Shown here: positions 1-8,714 of the stretch, piece by piece
How the letters are laid out: every line of letters begins with the position of its first letter
Numbering within the stretch: the stretch's first letter is position 1
Assembly (NCBI GenBank): GCA_963704035.1
Contig: CAVPGR010000002.1
Coordinates: 744,001-808,000, forward strand
Length of the DNA: 64,000 nucleotides
Direction of reading: 5' to 3'
Source of the DNA: JAOSJL01 sp963704035
GTDB taxonomy: Bacteria; Actinomycetota; Acidimicrobiia; IMCC26256; JAOSJL01
Translations under genes and position numbers: made by a program
The notes under the pieces: model-generated
What the model was told of the DNA's origin: nothing
The model's input: only the letters and a program-made list of their open reading frames with translations
Database searches by the model: none

Positions 1-1
1 G

Positions 2-442
2 TCGAGCGTCTGGCCACAGGCGGTCCTGCGTGGCGATTACGGCCGTATCGAGGTGGGTGAGCGCACGTCGATTCAGGACGGCTCGGTGATCCACGCCACA
101 CGGGCTCTGCCCACGTCTATCGGCGACGACTGTGTGATCGGGCACCTCGTGCACATCGAGTGCTGCTCGATCGGATCCGGATCGCTCATCGGCTCGGGTT
201 CGGTGGTGCTCCACCGCGTCCGGGTGGAACCGGGCGCACTCGTGGGTGCCGCGGCGCTCGTTCCCAACGACATGGTCGTTCCTTCGGGAGCGATGGCCCT
301 CGGAGTACCTGCGCGTCTGCGTCCCGACACCGTTGATGCCGCGGACATCCTGGCGAACGCCGCGAACTACGTGGAGAACGCTGCGCGGTATCGGCGGAGC
401 CTCCGCCGACTCGACGGAAAGCCCGCGCCGAATTCCTGCTAG
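2..442 (+). CDS. gamma-carbonic anhydrase-like hexapeptide-repeat protein (5' partial)
   Basis: The reading frame is open from base 2, so the start lies outside the window; the ATG at 53 is internal because conserved family residues precede it (SVW...AVLRGD, then VGERTSIQDG). The protein is a left-handed beta-helix of hexapeptide repeats of the YrdA/CaiE/gamma-carbonic anhydrase type, followed by a C-terminal helix. Two expected metal histidines are visible (VIHA and IGH), but where the family has LHGC this protein reads VHIECC, so the third histidine position is Glu, with a His two residues earlier. Metal binding and carbonic anhydrase activity are therefore uncertain. The 3' end overlaps the convergent HD gene by 4 bases. 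Confidence 0.8.
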   Translation, partial: SSVWPQAVLRGDYGRIEVGERTSIQDGSVIHATRALPTSIGDDCVIGHLVHIECCSIGSGSLIGSGSVVLHRVRVEPGALVGAAALVPNDMVVPSGAMALGVPARLRPDTVDAADILANAANYVENAARYRRSLRRLDGKPAPNSC

Positions 443-984
443 AGAGCAAACGGGACGGCGAACTGCTCGCGGACCAGGTCCTCGAAGTGCTCGAGCGGCG
501 GGATCGGCCCGTCGGGATCGAACGCGCGTTGGTCCCATTCGTCGGCGAATCGGGCTGCCAGGTCGAAGGCGGGGTGGTCCCGGTACTGGTCGCGGGCGTC
601 GGGATCGCCGCCGAAGTAGGCGTAGTAGTGGCGACCCTGGAAGTCCTGGTGCACACGGATCATCCAGGATACGTCGTCGCTGACGTAGGGCCCGAGGATC
701 GCGGCGGCGATCTCGGGGTGGTTGGGGACCGAGACCGCCTTGCCGATGTCGTGGCAGAGGGACGCCACGACGATCTCGTCCGACGCCCCGTCAGCCTCGG
801 CGAGGGCTGCGGTCTGGACGCTGTGAGTCAACTGGTCCACGGCGAACCCGTCGGTGATGGCCGCCAGCGAGCGCAGCATCCCCAGGATTCCGTCGGCCAC
901 CCGAGGCTGATTCTCTGACGTCTCGGCACCGATCACTGCCCACTGTTCGGCGGTGCTCTCGTCCATCCGCGTGAAGGCCGTCAC
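439..984 (-). CDS. HD-domain protein, PhnZ/TmpB-like
   Basis: 181 residues. HD-fold metal residues are visible: His54 (QLTHS), His78-Asp79 (LCHDIGK), His89 (NHPEIAA) and His112 (VHQDFQG), followed by a C-terminal DEWDQRAFDPD segment. The spacing and the xHxDFQGRHYY region resemble the small HD proteins that include PhnZ, a mixed-valent di-iron oxygenase cleaving hydroxyphosphonates, and MIOX-like relatives. No phosphonate gene is adjacent, so the substrate is unknown and a plain phosphohydrolase is also possible. It is divergent from ctaA with 59 bases between start codons. Confidence 0.75.
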   Translation of the reverse strand: MTAFTRMDESTAEQWAVIGAETSENQPRVADGILGMLRSLAAITDGFAVDQLTHSVQTAALAEADGASDEIVVASLCHDIGKAVSVPNHPEIAAAILGPYVSDDVSWMIRVHQDFQGRHYYAYFGGDPDARDQYRDHPAFDLAARFADEWDQRAFDPDGPIPPLEHFEDLVREQFAVPFAL

Positions 985-1043
985 CCGGTGAGTCTCCCCG
1001 CGGCCATCGGAAGCCGCAACCCGAACTCCCGTACTCTCCCGAG

Positions 1044-2027
1044 GTGACCTCTGTGAAGAGCCGGATACGCTCCCTGTCGATCACACCTCGGACTTACCGG
1101 GGAATCACGCTGTTTGTGCTCCTGGCGTTGGCCTTCATCATCGTCAGCGGAGCGTCGGTACGCCTGACGGGATCCGGTCTCGGATGCAGCGATTGGCCGA
1201 ACTGCGAGTCGGGACGTCTGGTCGCTCCCGTCGAATATCACGCTTTGGTGGAGTTCGTGAACCGCATGGTGACCGGCCTCGTCTCCGTGGCAGTCATTGC
1301 CGCCGTCCTCGGAAGCCTTTTGCGTCGACCCCGACGACGCGACCTCATCTACCTGTCGGCCGGTCTCGTGGCCGGGGTGATCGCACAGATCGCGCTCGGC
1401 GGGCTCACGGTGATCTTCGAGCTCCGACCTCCCTTCGTGATGGGCCACTTCCTGCTTTCGATGGTGCTGGTGTGGAACGCCGTCCTTCTCCACTATCGGG
1501 CGGGGCGCCCCGACGCCGCTCCGCGTCGCGCCGTGTCGCCACATCTCCTTCACGTGGTGCGAGCGGTCTACGTCGTCGCCGCTGTGGTCGTCTTCACCGG
1601 GACGGTCGTGACGGCCTCCGGTCCTCACGGCGGAGACGAGGACGCCCAGCGATTCGACGTCGCACTTCCCGACGTCACGCGTGTCCATACCGGCGCGGTG
1701 ATCCTTCTCGTCATCCTCGTTCTGGTCCTGGCGTGGTTCGAGACGCGGGAGCCGGGAGGGGAACGTCTCGTGCCGGCGACCCGGGCCCTGCTCCTGTTGC
1801 TTCTCGCTCAGGCCACGGTGGGCTACGTCCAGTACTTCAACGAGCTGCCTCCCGTGCTCGTCGGAATCCATGTCGCCGGCGCCGTCTCCATCTGGAGCAC
1901 GGCCGTGTTCCTCAGCCTCCGGTGTACCGAGCGTCTCTCGCCGGAGACCTCCTCACCGGAGATTTCAGCCTCCCCGGCGGCCGAGGTCGGGTCTCCGGCA
2001 GCTGTGCCACCGGCGGTTCACGCCTGA
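1044..2027 (+). CDS. ctaA: Heme A synthase (COX15/CtaA family)
   Basis: 327 residues, an integral membrane protein with about eight hydrophobic segments. It oxidises the C8 methyl of heme O to a formyl group, giving heme A for cytochrome aa3 oxidase. Family marks are the N-terminal SGASVRLTGSGLGCSDWP signature with its cysteine pair, EFVNRMVTG in the first loop region, and conserved histidines in VMGHFLLS, VHTGAV and GIHVAGA. The start is GTG at 1044; a second GTG nine bases later is possible. The stop overlaps the ATG of the following ABC ATPase by one base, so the genes are co-translated. CtaB lies about 10 kb downstream on the opposite strand. Confidence 0.93.
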   Translation: MTSVKSRIRSLSITPRTYRGITLFVLLALAFIIVSGASVRLTGSGLGCSDWPNCESGRLVAPVEYHALVEFVNRMVTGLVSVAVIAAVLGSLLRRPRRRDLIYLSAGLVAGVIAQIALGGLTVIFELRPPFVMGHFLLSMVLVWNAVLLHYRAGRPDAAPRRAVSPHLLHVVRAVYVVAAVVVFTGTVVTASGPHGGDEDAQRFDVALPDVTRVHTGAVILLVILVLVLAWFETREPGGERLVPATRALLLLLLAQATVGYVQYFNELPPVLVGIHVAGAVSIWSTAVFLSLRCTERLSPETSSPEISASPAAEVGSPAAVPPAVHA

Positions 2028-2977
2028 TGGCCCCCGCCATCACCACCCGCGATCTCCGACGCGTCTTCGACGAGACCGTCGCGGTCGAGGGTGTGGATCT
2101 CGCCGTCGAGAGCGGGGAGATCTACGGGTTCCTCGGCCCCAACGGTGCCGGTAAGTCCACCTGTGTGCGGATGCTGTGCACGCTGCTGCTTCCGAGCCGC
2201 GGCTCGGCGACGGTCGCCGGCCATGACGTAGCGAGCGAACCGAACGCCGTCCGGCTCCGCATCGGCGTCGCGCTCCAGGACGCGGCGCTCGACGATCGCC
2301 AGGACGGGCTCGAGCTCCTCCGCCTTCAAGCCCGCTTGTACGGCCTCCGTGGATCGGAGATCGACCGACGTATCGCCGACCTCACGGACCTGATCGACAT
2401 CGGTGACGCGATTCACCGGCGAATCGGGACCTACTCGGGCGGAATGAAACGGAGGCTCGATCTGGCCGCCGCTCTCGTCCACAACCCCGACGTCCTGTTT
2501 CTGGACGAGCCCACCACAGGTCTCGATCCCGTGTCGCGGGCCAAGGTCTGGGAGGAGGTCCGCACGCTCAACCGCGAGCTCGGCACGACGATCTTCCTCA
2601 CGACGCAGTACCTCGAGGAGGCCGACGCCCTCGCCGAGAGGGTGGGAATCATCGACCGGGGATCCATTGTCGCCGAGGGATCTCCTGCCACTCTGAAGCG
2701 GCAGATCGGGACCGACGTGATCGTGGTCGACATCGATGGAGAGGCCGCCACGGCCTGTTCGACTCTCCGTGGCATCCCGGGTGTCTCCGCCGTCGACGAA
2801 CACGGCGAGGAGCTTCTGGTGCACGCCGACGACGGATCGGCGGTCATCGGGCCGGTGGCGGTGGCACTGGCTGAATGCGGTGTCACAGTCCGAAGGTTGA
2901 CCCTGCGTACGCCGACTCTCGATGATGTCTTCCTCGAGCTCACCGGCGCGCACATCCACGAGGACGAGCCCACATGA
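2027..2977 (+). CDS. ABC transporter ATP-binding protein, DrrA type
   Basis: 316 residues. Walker A GPNGAGKST near residue 40, signature YSGGMKRRLDLA, Walker B VLFLDEPTTGLD, the switch histidine replaced by Gln in LTTQYLEEAD, and the C-terminal extension typical of the daunorubicin-resistance (DrrA) subfamily. It energises export by the ABC-2 permease encoded next; the two overlap by 4 bases (ATGA). The start is the ATG at 2027 that overlaps the ctaA stop. Linkage of such exporters to heme A/O genes is recurrent in actinobacteria; the substrate cannot be read from sequence. Confidence 0.92.
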   Translation: MAPAITTRDLRRVFDETVAVEGVDLAVESGEIYGFLGPNGAGKSTCVRMLCTLLLPSRGSATVAGHDVASEPNAVRLRIGVALQDAALDDRQDGLELLRLQARLYGLRGSEIDRRIADLTDLIDIGDAIHRRIGTYSGGMKRRLDLAAALVHNPDVLFLDEPTTGLDPVSRAKVWEEVRTLNRELGTTIFLTTQYLEEADALAERVGIIDRGSIVAEGSPATLKRQIGTDVIVVDIDGEAATACSTLRGIPGVSAVDEHGEELLVHADDGSAVIGPVAVALAECGVTVRRLTLRTPTLDDVFLELTGAHIHEDEPT

Positions 2978-3810
2978 CGCTGCCTTCCACGAAAGCACCG
3001 ACCGATTCGGCGGCGACTCGGAACGGGGACCATCCGATCCACGCGCGCCCCGCGGGATTCATCGCCGACACGGCCTCGATTGCGGGTCGGGCGGTACGTG
3101 CGGTACCTCGGGAACCCGAGGCCTTCATCCCCGCTCTGGTCGTTCCCATCTTCTTTTTCATCGTGAACGTCGGTTCTCTCGACAGAGTGACCGACACGCT
3201 CCCCGGCTTCGACTTCAAGGCCTTCTACCTGCCAGTGGGGTTCGTCTTCGCCGTCACCGGCGTGTCGCGGGCATCGGCGCTGGTGACCGACATTCAGAGC
3301 GGATACCTCGACCGCTTGCTGGTCACGCCGATTCACCGGCTCTCCCTCCTACTCGGCCTGATGGTCGCCGACATCGCCCTGGTCACGGCGCTCACGATCC
3401 CGGTGCTGCTTCTGGGCCTGGCGCTCGGTGTGCGCTTCGAGACCGGGTTCATCGGAGCGGTAGGCGTGGTCGTCTTGTCGGGGCTCTGGGGACTCGCCTT
3501 CACCGGTTTCCCCTACGCCATCGCCCTCAAGACCGGGAACCCGGCTGCCGTGAACTCGAGCTTCATTCTCTTCTTCCCGTTTGCCTTCCTCACCACCGCC
3601 TTCGTTCCCAAAGAGGCGCTCGAGGGCTGGCTGGCCACCGTCTCCACGTACAACCCGGTCACGTATCTCCTGGCCGGCCAACGGGCACTGGTGAGTGACG
3701 GGTGGGCGTGGACCACGATCGGCGGAGCGTTGCTCGCCGTGGTGGGCGTGGGTGTGGTCAGCATGACTCTGGCGTTCCTTGCACTCCGTGGCCGGGTGGC
3801 GCGGGGGTGA
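2974..3810 (+). CDS. ABC-2 type permease, DrrB type
   Basis: 278 residues with a soluble N-terminal stretch of about 50 residues and roughly six membrane segments. It carries the ABC-2 motif region around GYLDRLLVTPIHR and the later NPVTYLLAGQRAL, which is conserved in DrrB-like exporters. It starts with ATG overlapping the ATPase stop by 4 bases and is the membrane partner of that ATPase. The substrate is unknown; a lipid, a hydrophobic small molecule or an antibiotic are all possible for this family. Confidence 0.9.
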   Translation: MTLPSTKAPTDSAATRNGDHPIHARPAGFIADTASIAGRAVRAVPREPEAFIPALVVPIFFFIVNVGSLDRVTDTLPGFDFKAFYLPVGFVFAVTGVSRASALVTDIQSGYLDRLLVTPIHRLSLLLGLMVADIALVTALTIPVLLLGLALGVRFETGFIGAVGVVVLSGLWGLAFTGFPYAIALKTGNPAAVNSSFILFFPFAFLTTAFVPKEALEGWLATVSTYNPVTYLLAGQRALVSDGWAWTTIGGALLAVVGVGVVSMTLAFLALRGRVARG

Positions 3811-3850
3811 CGGGGCAGATGTCGATCTCCATGCCGGGAAGGACACGAGG

Positions 3851-4444
3851 ATGAGTGCGGACGCGGTGCGCGTCGAGCACCACCGGTTTCCGTTCGACGG
3901 CGTCTTCGAGGTCGACGCGACACCGCAGCTCTGCTGGGATGCGCTGACCCGCACCAACGAGTACACGGACTGGTGGCCGTGGCTTCGAGAACTCGACGCT
4001 GACGGCGGGCTCGAGACGGGAGCCGTGGCGCACGGAGTCATCAAGGCTCCGCTTCCGTACACCCTCGAGGTCGACATCGCCGTCGCCCACGTGGAGCCGT
4101 CACGACGACTCGACGCCCGGATCAGCGGAGATCTCGCCGGGCCGGCCGCACTCGAGCTGAACGAGCATCCCAACGGCACCGGTATCCGGATCACGTGGGA
4201 CCTCGAGCTGCGTGCACCGCTGCTCCGTTCGCTTGCCACCGTGGCCCGCCCCGTCATGTTGTGGGCCCACGACCGCATCATCGAGACTGGATTCGAGCAG
4301 TTCTGCAATCGTGCGATCGTCGCACCCATGCAGGGGGACGTACCCATGCGGGGGAAACGAGGAGGAAGCCTTGAGTACGTCGTTTCTGCTGCCCGAGGCT
4401 CCGGTCAGGTCGCTGTCCGAGTACTGCGCCCGCGGTGGTGGTGA
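3851..4444 (+). CDS. SRPBCC (START-like) family protein
   Basis: 197 residues. A helix-grip pattern is visible: FEVDATPQLCWDALTRTNEYTDWWPWL at the N terminus (pocket-lining strand and helix), beta strands in the middle, and a long C-terminal amphipathic helix (TVARPVMLWAHDRIIETGFEQF). Such proteins bind hydrophobic ligands or act as cyclases/aromatases. I chose ATG 3851, which has a purine-rich GGAAGGACACGAGG ahead of it, over the upstream in-frame ATG at 3779. The last 74 bases overlap the NuoF-like gene in another frame; the native end may be earlier if this tail is not conserved. Confidence 0.75.
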   Translation: MSADAVRVEHHRFPFDGVFEVDATPQLCWDALTRTNEYTDWWPWLRELDADGGLETGAVAHGVIKAPLPYTLEVDIAVAHVEPSRRLDARISGDLAGPAALELNEHPNGTGIRITWDLELRAPLLRSLATVARPVMLWAHDRIIETGFEQFCNRAIVAPMQGDVPMRGKRGGSLEYVVSAARGSGQVAVRVLRPRWW

Positions 4445-5780
4445 GGCTCTCGAGCGCGCACGGACTCTCGGGCGGGACGCCACCGTCGAGCAGGTGAGTG
4501 CGTCCGGGCTGCGCGGCCGCGGCGGAGCGGGTTTTCCGACCGGGCGGAAGTGGGCTTCGATTCGCGCCGGTGGCGCCGAGGTCGGGGACCGCTACGTGGT
4601 TGCCAACGGGGCCGAAGGCGAGCCCGGCTCGTTCAAGGACCGGGAACTCATGGTCCGCAACGCCTACCAGGTCGTCGAAGGCCTCGCCGTGGCGGCGTTC
4701 GCGATGGACGCGGCCGGGGCCTACCTGGCGGTCAAGGAGTCCTTCACGCTCCAGATCGAGACCCTGAGCCGGGCGATGCGCGAGCTCTCCGACGCCGACC
4801 TGCTCGGTGAGGTGCCGATCAGCCTCGTGGCGGGACCCGACGAGTACCTCTTCGGCGAGGAGACCGGCCTCCTCGAGGTGGTCGAGGGCGAGGATCCGCT
4901 CCCACGGCTGTTCCCGCCCTATCTCTACGGTCTGTTCACCACCAGCCCGCAGTTCGGATGGTCGGCGGGTGTGGACGCGCGCGCCGATGTGCCCGGGGGG
5001 GAGGGTCCCGAAGTCGGGTCGAACCCGACGCTCGTGAACAACGTCGAGACCCTGGCGAACGTACCGCTGATCCTCACGCGCGGAGCCGAGTGGTACCGGT
5101 CGTTCGGGACCGAGCGTTCGCCGGGAGTGGCGCTCGCCACCGTCGTCGGTGACGTCGTGCGCCCCGGCGTGGGTGAGGTGGAGCTCGGAACACCGTTGGT
5201 CGAGGTGTTGGAAGACGTGGGCGGCGGTCTCCCCGATGACCGAAGCGTGCAGGCCGTCCTCTCCGGCGTCGCCAACCCCGTGCTGACAGGTGACTTGATC
5301 GGCACACCCGTCGCGTACGAGGAGATGCGTGAGGCGGGAAGCGGTCTGGGGGCACTCGGCTTCATCGTGTACGACGACACGGCCGACATGGTCGCCGTCG
5401 CTCATGCGGTGTCGCGTTTCTTGTGGATCGAATCCTGTGGGCAGTGTCCCGCGTGCAAGTTCGGCACGGGAGAGGTGACCGCGTATCTCGAGCGGATCCT
5501 CATCGGAAAGGGAACCGAACACGACATCGAGCTCATAGGAGCGCGCCTCGATACCGTCACCGACGCCAACCGGTGCTTTCTCGGCCGCGAGGAGCAGATC
5601 GTGATCAGGAGCCTGCTGCGGGCCTTTCCCGGGCAGTTCGTCGCCTATCTCGAAGGCACGGCCGGGCCCTGGGAGCCGGTTCCGATCCCGAAGATCGATG
5701 ACCTGGTGGCGGGCGAGGTTCTCCTCGACCGACGCCACGCGCGCAAGCAGGCGGACTGGACGTTCGCCGAAGGTCCGTAG
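4371..5780 (+). CDS. NuoF-like NADH-binding FMN/4Fe-4S protein (stand-alone)
   Basis: 469 residues from TTG 4371, which is preceded by a strong GGAGGA at 4361-4366. Domains in order: FMN/NADH-binding Complex1_51K fold (GRGGAGFPTGRKW near residue 48, NGAEGEPGSFKDR, FGEETGLLE), an SLBB domain, and the 4Fe-4S N3-type site ESCGQCPACKFG with a fourth cysteine in NRCFLG about 45 residues later. This is the fold of NuoF, of HoxF and of the beta subunit of NAD-linked formate dehydrogenases. No other complex I subunit is nearby, so it is probably not the housekeeping NuoF but an electron-entry subunit for another oxidoreductase, or works alone. It overlaps the SRPBCC gene by 74 bases. Confidence 0.85.
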   Translation: MSTSFLLPEAPVRSLSEYCARGGGEALERARTLGRDATVEQVSASGLRGRGGAGFPTGRKWASIRAGGAEVGDRYVVANGAEGEPGSFKDRELMVRNAYQVVEGLAVAAFAMDAAGAYLAVKESFTLQIETLSRAMRELSDADLLGEVPISLVAGPDEYLFGEETGLLEVVEGEDPLPRLFPPYLYGLFTTSPQFGWSAGVDARADVPGGEGPEVGSNPTLVNNVETLANVPLILTRGAEWYRSFGTERSPGVALATVVGDVVRPGVGEVELGTPLVEVLEDVGGGLPDDRSVQAVLSGVANPVLTGDLIGTPVAYEEMREAGSGLGALGFIVYDDTADMVAVAHAVSRFLWIESCGQCPACKFGTGEVTAYLERILIGKGTEHDIELIGARLDTVTDANRCFLGREEQIVIRSLLRAFPGQFVAYLEGTAGPWEPVPIPKIDDLVAGEVLLDRRHARKQADWTFAEGP

Positions 5781-5815
5781 AGCGGAGCCGTCGGCGGGCA
5801 GTAGCGTCCCTGCCC

Positions 5816-6703
5816 GTGGGCGTGCGCGTGCATCTGGTCGACGGGACCTACGAGCTCTTTCGTCACTACTTTGCGCTTCCGGAACACGTCACGGCCGATG
5901 GACACGAGGTCGCAGCGGTGCGTGGTGTCGTCGGTTCGGTTCTATCGATTCTCGAAGACGGTGCCACGCATGTGGGAGTGGCGACCGACCATATCGTCGA
6001 GTCATTTCGCAATGATCTGTGGGACGGCTACAAGACGGGGGAGGGCATCGAGCCCGAGCTTCGTTCCCAGTTCGAGCCGCTCGAAGAGGCTCTCCTTGCC
6101 GCCGGTGTCACGGTGTGGCCGATGGTCGAGTTCGAAGCCGACGACGGCCTCGCGGCGGCGGCGGCGGTGGCCGATGCGGACCACGAGGTCGACCAGGTCG
6201 TGATCTGTACGCCCGACAAGGATCTGGCGCAGTGCGTGCGGGGCGACCGGGTGGTGCAGCTCGACCGTCGCAAGGGTCGTCTGGACGACGACGCCGGTGT
6301 GCGCGACCGCTTCGGTGTCGGTCCAGAGTCGATTCCCGACTACCTCGCCCTTGTCGGTGACTCCGCCGACGGATTCCCGGGGCTCCCCGGCTGGGGTGCG
6401 AAATCGGCATCTGCGGTACTCGCCGAATACGAGCATCTGGAGGCGATTCCGCGGGTCGCCGAAGAATGGGATGTGGCGGTTCGAGGCGCCCGACGGCTCG
6501 CGGCGACGCTGAACGATCAGATGGAGGACGCGCTGGCGTTTCGGACCCTCGCCCGCTTGCGTACGGACATCGATGTCGGCACCGTGGAATCGTGGCGTTG
6601 GCGCGGCCCGACCGACCGGTTCGCTGCCCTCGCCGACACGCTCGACGCTCCGGGTCTCGCCGAACGAGCCGAGGAGTTGGCTGCGTCGAGACAACGGACG
6701 TGA
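5816..6703 (+). CDS. 5'-3' exonuclease (PIN/FEN-like, PolI N-domain family)
   Basis: 295 residues, GTG start. It matches the stand-alone version of the 5' nuclease domain of DNA polymerase I: VDGTYELFRHYFA at the N terminus with the first acidic metal ligand, FEADDGLAAAAA and TPDKDLAQCV carrying further Asp ligands, then GDSADGFPGLPGWGAKSA, a helix-hairpin-helix/H3TH segment for DNA binding. It probably removes RNA primers or flaps. It lies 31 bases before the SDR gene on the same strand. Confidence 0.88.
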   Translation: MGVRVHLVDGTYELFRHYFALPEHVTADGHEVAAVRGVVGSVLSILEDGATHVGVATDHIVESFRNDLWDGYKTGEGIEPELRSQFEPLEEALLAAGVTVWPMVEFEADDGLAAAAAVADADHEVDQVVICTPDKDLAQCVRGDRVVQLDRRKGRLDDDAGVRDRFGVGPESIPDYLALVGDSADGFPGLPGWGAKSASAVLAEYEHLEAIPRVAEEWDVAVRGARRLAATLNDQMEDALAFRTLARLRTDIDVGTVESWRWRGPTDRFAALADTLDAPGLAERAEELAASRQRT

Positions 6704-6734
6704 CGGAAAACCGGCCAGGAACGGGAGAAGAGGG

Positions 6735-7502
6735 ATGACGCTCGAGGGACGCACGGCGCTCGTGACGGGAGGGGGTCGAGGTATCGGCCGGGCGATCGCC
6801 CTGGCGCTGGCGGCCGACGGCGCCGACGTCGCCGTGAACTACCGACGCGACGAGGAGGCTGCGCTCGAGACAGTGGCGTCGATCAAGGCGCTGGGGCGTC
6901 GGTCGAGCGCGTACTCAGGTTCCGTCGGCACTCAGACCGACGACGAGCGGATCGTCGATGAGGTGAGCGACGACTTCGACACGGTCGACATCCTGGTTCA
7001 TTCTGCGGGTGTCGCGAGCCGCGGCAATGCCGTGGCCGACACGGATCCCGACGAGGTCGAGCGTCTGTGGCGCGTCCATGCCTTGGGTGCATTCAATCTG
7101 AGCAGGCTCCTGTTGCCCGGGATGCGGAGCCGACCGCGAGCCGACATCGTCGTCGTGTCGAGTGTGACGACGCGCTACATGCCCGCTCTGTCCGTGCCGT
7201 ACAACATGGCCAAGGCCGCGCTCGAGGCTCTCGCCTTCACGCTCGCCAAGGAAGAGTCGTCCCACGGAGTTCACGTGAACGTGGTCGCGCCCGGGCTGGT
7301 CGACACCGAGATGGGACGGCGCCTCGTCAAGGCGACGATGGGGGTCGACGACATCAGATCACTCGACGACGGTTTTCCGTTCGGTCGCGTGTGTACGCCC
7401 GACGACGTTGCGGAGGTCGTTCGCTACCTCGTATCGGACGGTGCCGGCTACCTGTCGGGTCAGAAGGTGGAGGTCGACGGAGCCGGGCCCGGCCCCGTCT
7501 GA
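6735..7502 (+). CDS. SDR family oxidoreductase (FabG-like)
   Basis: 255 residues from ATG 6735, with GAGAAGAGGG just upstream; an in-frame extension to 6573 runs inside the exonuclease gene and is not used. Rossmann motif TGGGRGIGRAIA near residue 11, the NAG-equivalent HSAGVA, catalytic Ser in VVSSVTTRY, and YNMAK as the Tyr-x3-Lys pair. The C-terminal YLVSDGAGYLSGQ.VEVDG segment is typical of classical SDRs of the 3-oxoacyl-ACP reductase type. The substrate is not determined; the YxxxK pair and cofactor site are intact. Confidence 0.9.
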   Translation: MTLEGRTALVTGGGRGIGRAIALALAADGADVAVNYRRDEEAALETVASIKALGRRSSAYSGSVGTQTDDERIVDEVSDDFDTVDILVHSAGVASRGNAVADTDPDEVERLWRVHALGAFNLSRLLLPGMRSRPRADIVVVSSVTTRYMPALSVPYNMAKAALEALAFTLAKEESSHGVHVNVVAPGLVDTEMGRRLVKATMGVDDIRSLDDGFPFGRVCTPDDVAEVVRYLVSDGAGYLSGQKVEVDGAGPGPV

Positions 7503-7597
7503 GCAGGGGGATCGACGCCCCTCTCGTCGCTACCGATTCCGGGCGGGCGGCCATCCGACGACAACAGGTGAATCATGGGTGCCGGTAGCCTGATGGC

Positions 7598-8074
7598 GTG
7601 GTGATGTTCGTCGTCGTCTTGCTGTTCGTCGTTCTGCCTCTCACCGAGCTGTACGTGGCGATCGAGGTGGGGCGCTGGATCGGCGCGCCCGAGACGATTG
7701 GCCTCCTGTTGGCCGTCTCGGTCTTCGGCGCCTGGCTGGCCCGTCGCCAGGGGTTGGCCGTCCTGGGGCGTGTACGCGCACAGCTCGACGCCGGTCGCAT
7801 CCCCGGTCGCGACCTCATGGACGGTCTTCTCGTCCTCATCGCCGGGTTCATGCTTCTGATACCCGGATTCATCACCGACGCCCTCGGGCTGCTGCTGCTC
7901 CTACCGCCGGCACGAGCCGGGGCGCGGTCGATGCTGTTCCGACGATGGCGTCGCCGCGTCCAGCGGGTCTCGAGTACATGGACCGTCGTATCGGACGTTC
8001 CGGCGGCAGGTGGCGGCCGCAGCAACGGGCCACCGCCGTCGGCTCTCGGGCCTTCACGCCCGGAAGTGGAGTAG
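7598..8074 (+). CDS. fxsA: FxsA family membrane protein
   Basis: 158 residues, GTG start. Hydrophobic segments at about residues 3-17, 30-45 and 70-100 match the FxsA family: LPLTELYVAIEVG at the N terminus, SVFGAWLARRQG, the RIPGRDLMDGLLVLIAGF stretch, and LIPGFITDALGLLLLLPP, followed by a basic cytoplasmic tail. In E. coli FxsA suppresses F-exclusion of phage T7; its normal function is not known. The 3' end overlaps the convergent hypothetical gene by 21 bases. Confidence 0.88.
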   Translation: MVMFVVVLLFVVLPLTELYVAIEVGRWIGAPETIGLLLAVSVFGAWLARRQGLAVLGRVRAQLDAGRIPGRDLMDGLLVLIAGFMLLIPGFITDALGLLLLLPPARAGARSMLFRRWRRRVQRVSSTWTVVSDVPAAGGGRSNGPPPSALGPSRPEVE

Positions 8075-8704
8075 TTCCGGAGGCGCGCCGCACCGCGGGT
8101 CTCCGAGCGCGATCTGCGGTGAGCCGACGCCATGTTCACCGACAAGTAGATCAGTCTCGTCCAGTGGTCGGAGGCACAGCCCGGTTCCGGCCTGCGTCGA
8201 TGAACGAACGAGCGCGTCGAACAGCGCACCGGGGAGATGACGACCGACGCGCACCATGATCCAGGTGTTCGAGGCGGGTGGGTCACCTTCGAACACGTGC
8301 TGTCCCTCGGACGCGAAGGCGACCCGGGTTCCGTCGCAGGCGACCACCTCGGCCACGTTTCGTGGAAGCGGCTCTGCTCGGCCGACCCGAGGAATGGCAG
8401 CGTTGGCGGGGGAGGGGAGCGCGTCGAACAGGTGGCGTGGAGTCGGATCGGCTTGCAGCTCGTGCGCACAGGCCACGGTCTCTCGGGCAGGATCGTTCGT
8501 CGACAGAATTCGAGCCGCCAACCACCAGAGAGGCGCCACATCCGGGTGATGAGCCACCAGACGACGACACGCCACGAGCAGACCCGCAGCGTCGTGAGCG
8601 AAGGAGACGAGCGTGTCGGCGGTGGCGACTGCCAGTGATTCGGGATCGTCCCCGGACCAGCGGGCCAGCATTCTGAGCTGTTCGAAATCGGCAGCGCTCA
8701 TCAA
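8054..8704 (-). CDS. Conserved hypothetical protein, Ala-rich N half
   Basis: 216 residues; not recognised. The N half is helical and rich in Ala/Leu (ACRRLVAHHPDVAPLWWLAARIL), a pattern also seen in TPR-like or ISOCOT-like actinobacterial proteins. The C half alternates short strands (VAFASEGQHVFEGD, TWIMVRVGRHLP) and ends in ALGDPRCGAPPELL. It may form a pair with the downstream minus-strand... upstream-coded SCP2-like gene, whose stop is only 10 bases before this start. The next in-frame ATG follows immediately, so the start may be one codon later. No function is proposed. Confidence 0.65.
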   Translation of the reverse strand: MMSAADFEQLRMLARWSGDDPESLAVATADTLVSFAHDAAGLLVACRRLVAHHPDVAPLWWLAARILSTNDPARETVACAHELQADPTPRHLFDALPSPANAAIPRVGRAEPLPRNVAEVVACDGTRVAFASEGQHVFEGDPPASNTWIMVRVGRHLPGALFDALVRSSTQAGTGLCLRPLDETDLLVGEHGVGSPQIALGDPRCGAPPELLHFRA

Positions 8705-8714
8705 ACGTCACCCA

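Noticed and set aside
4278..5738. 486-residue minus-strand open frame antisense to the NuoF-like gene
   Set aside because: Low-complexity, Arg/Gly/His-rich translation without family similarity; a shadow of a high-GC coding strand.
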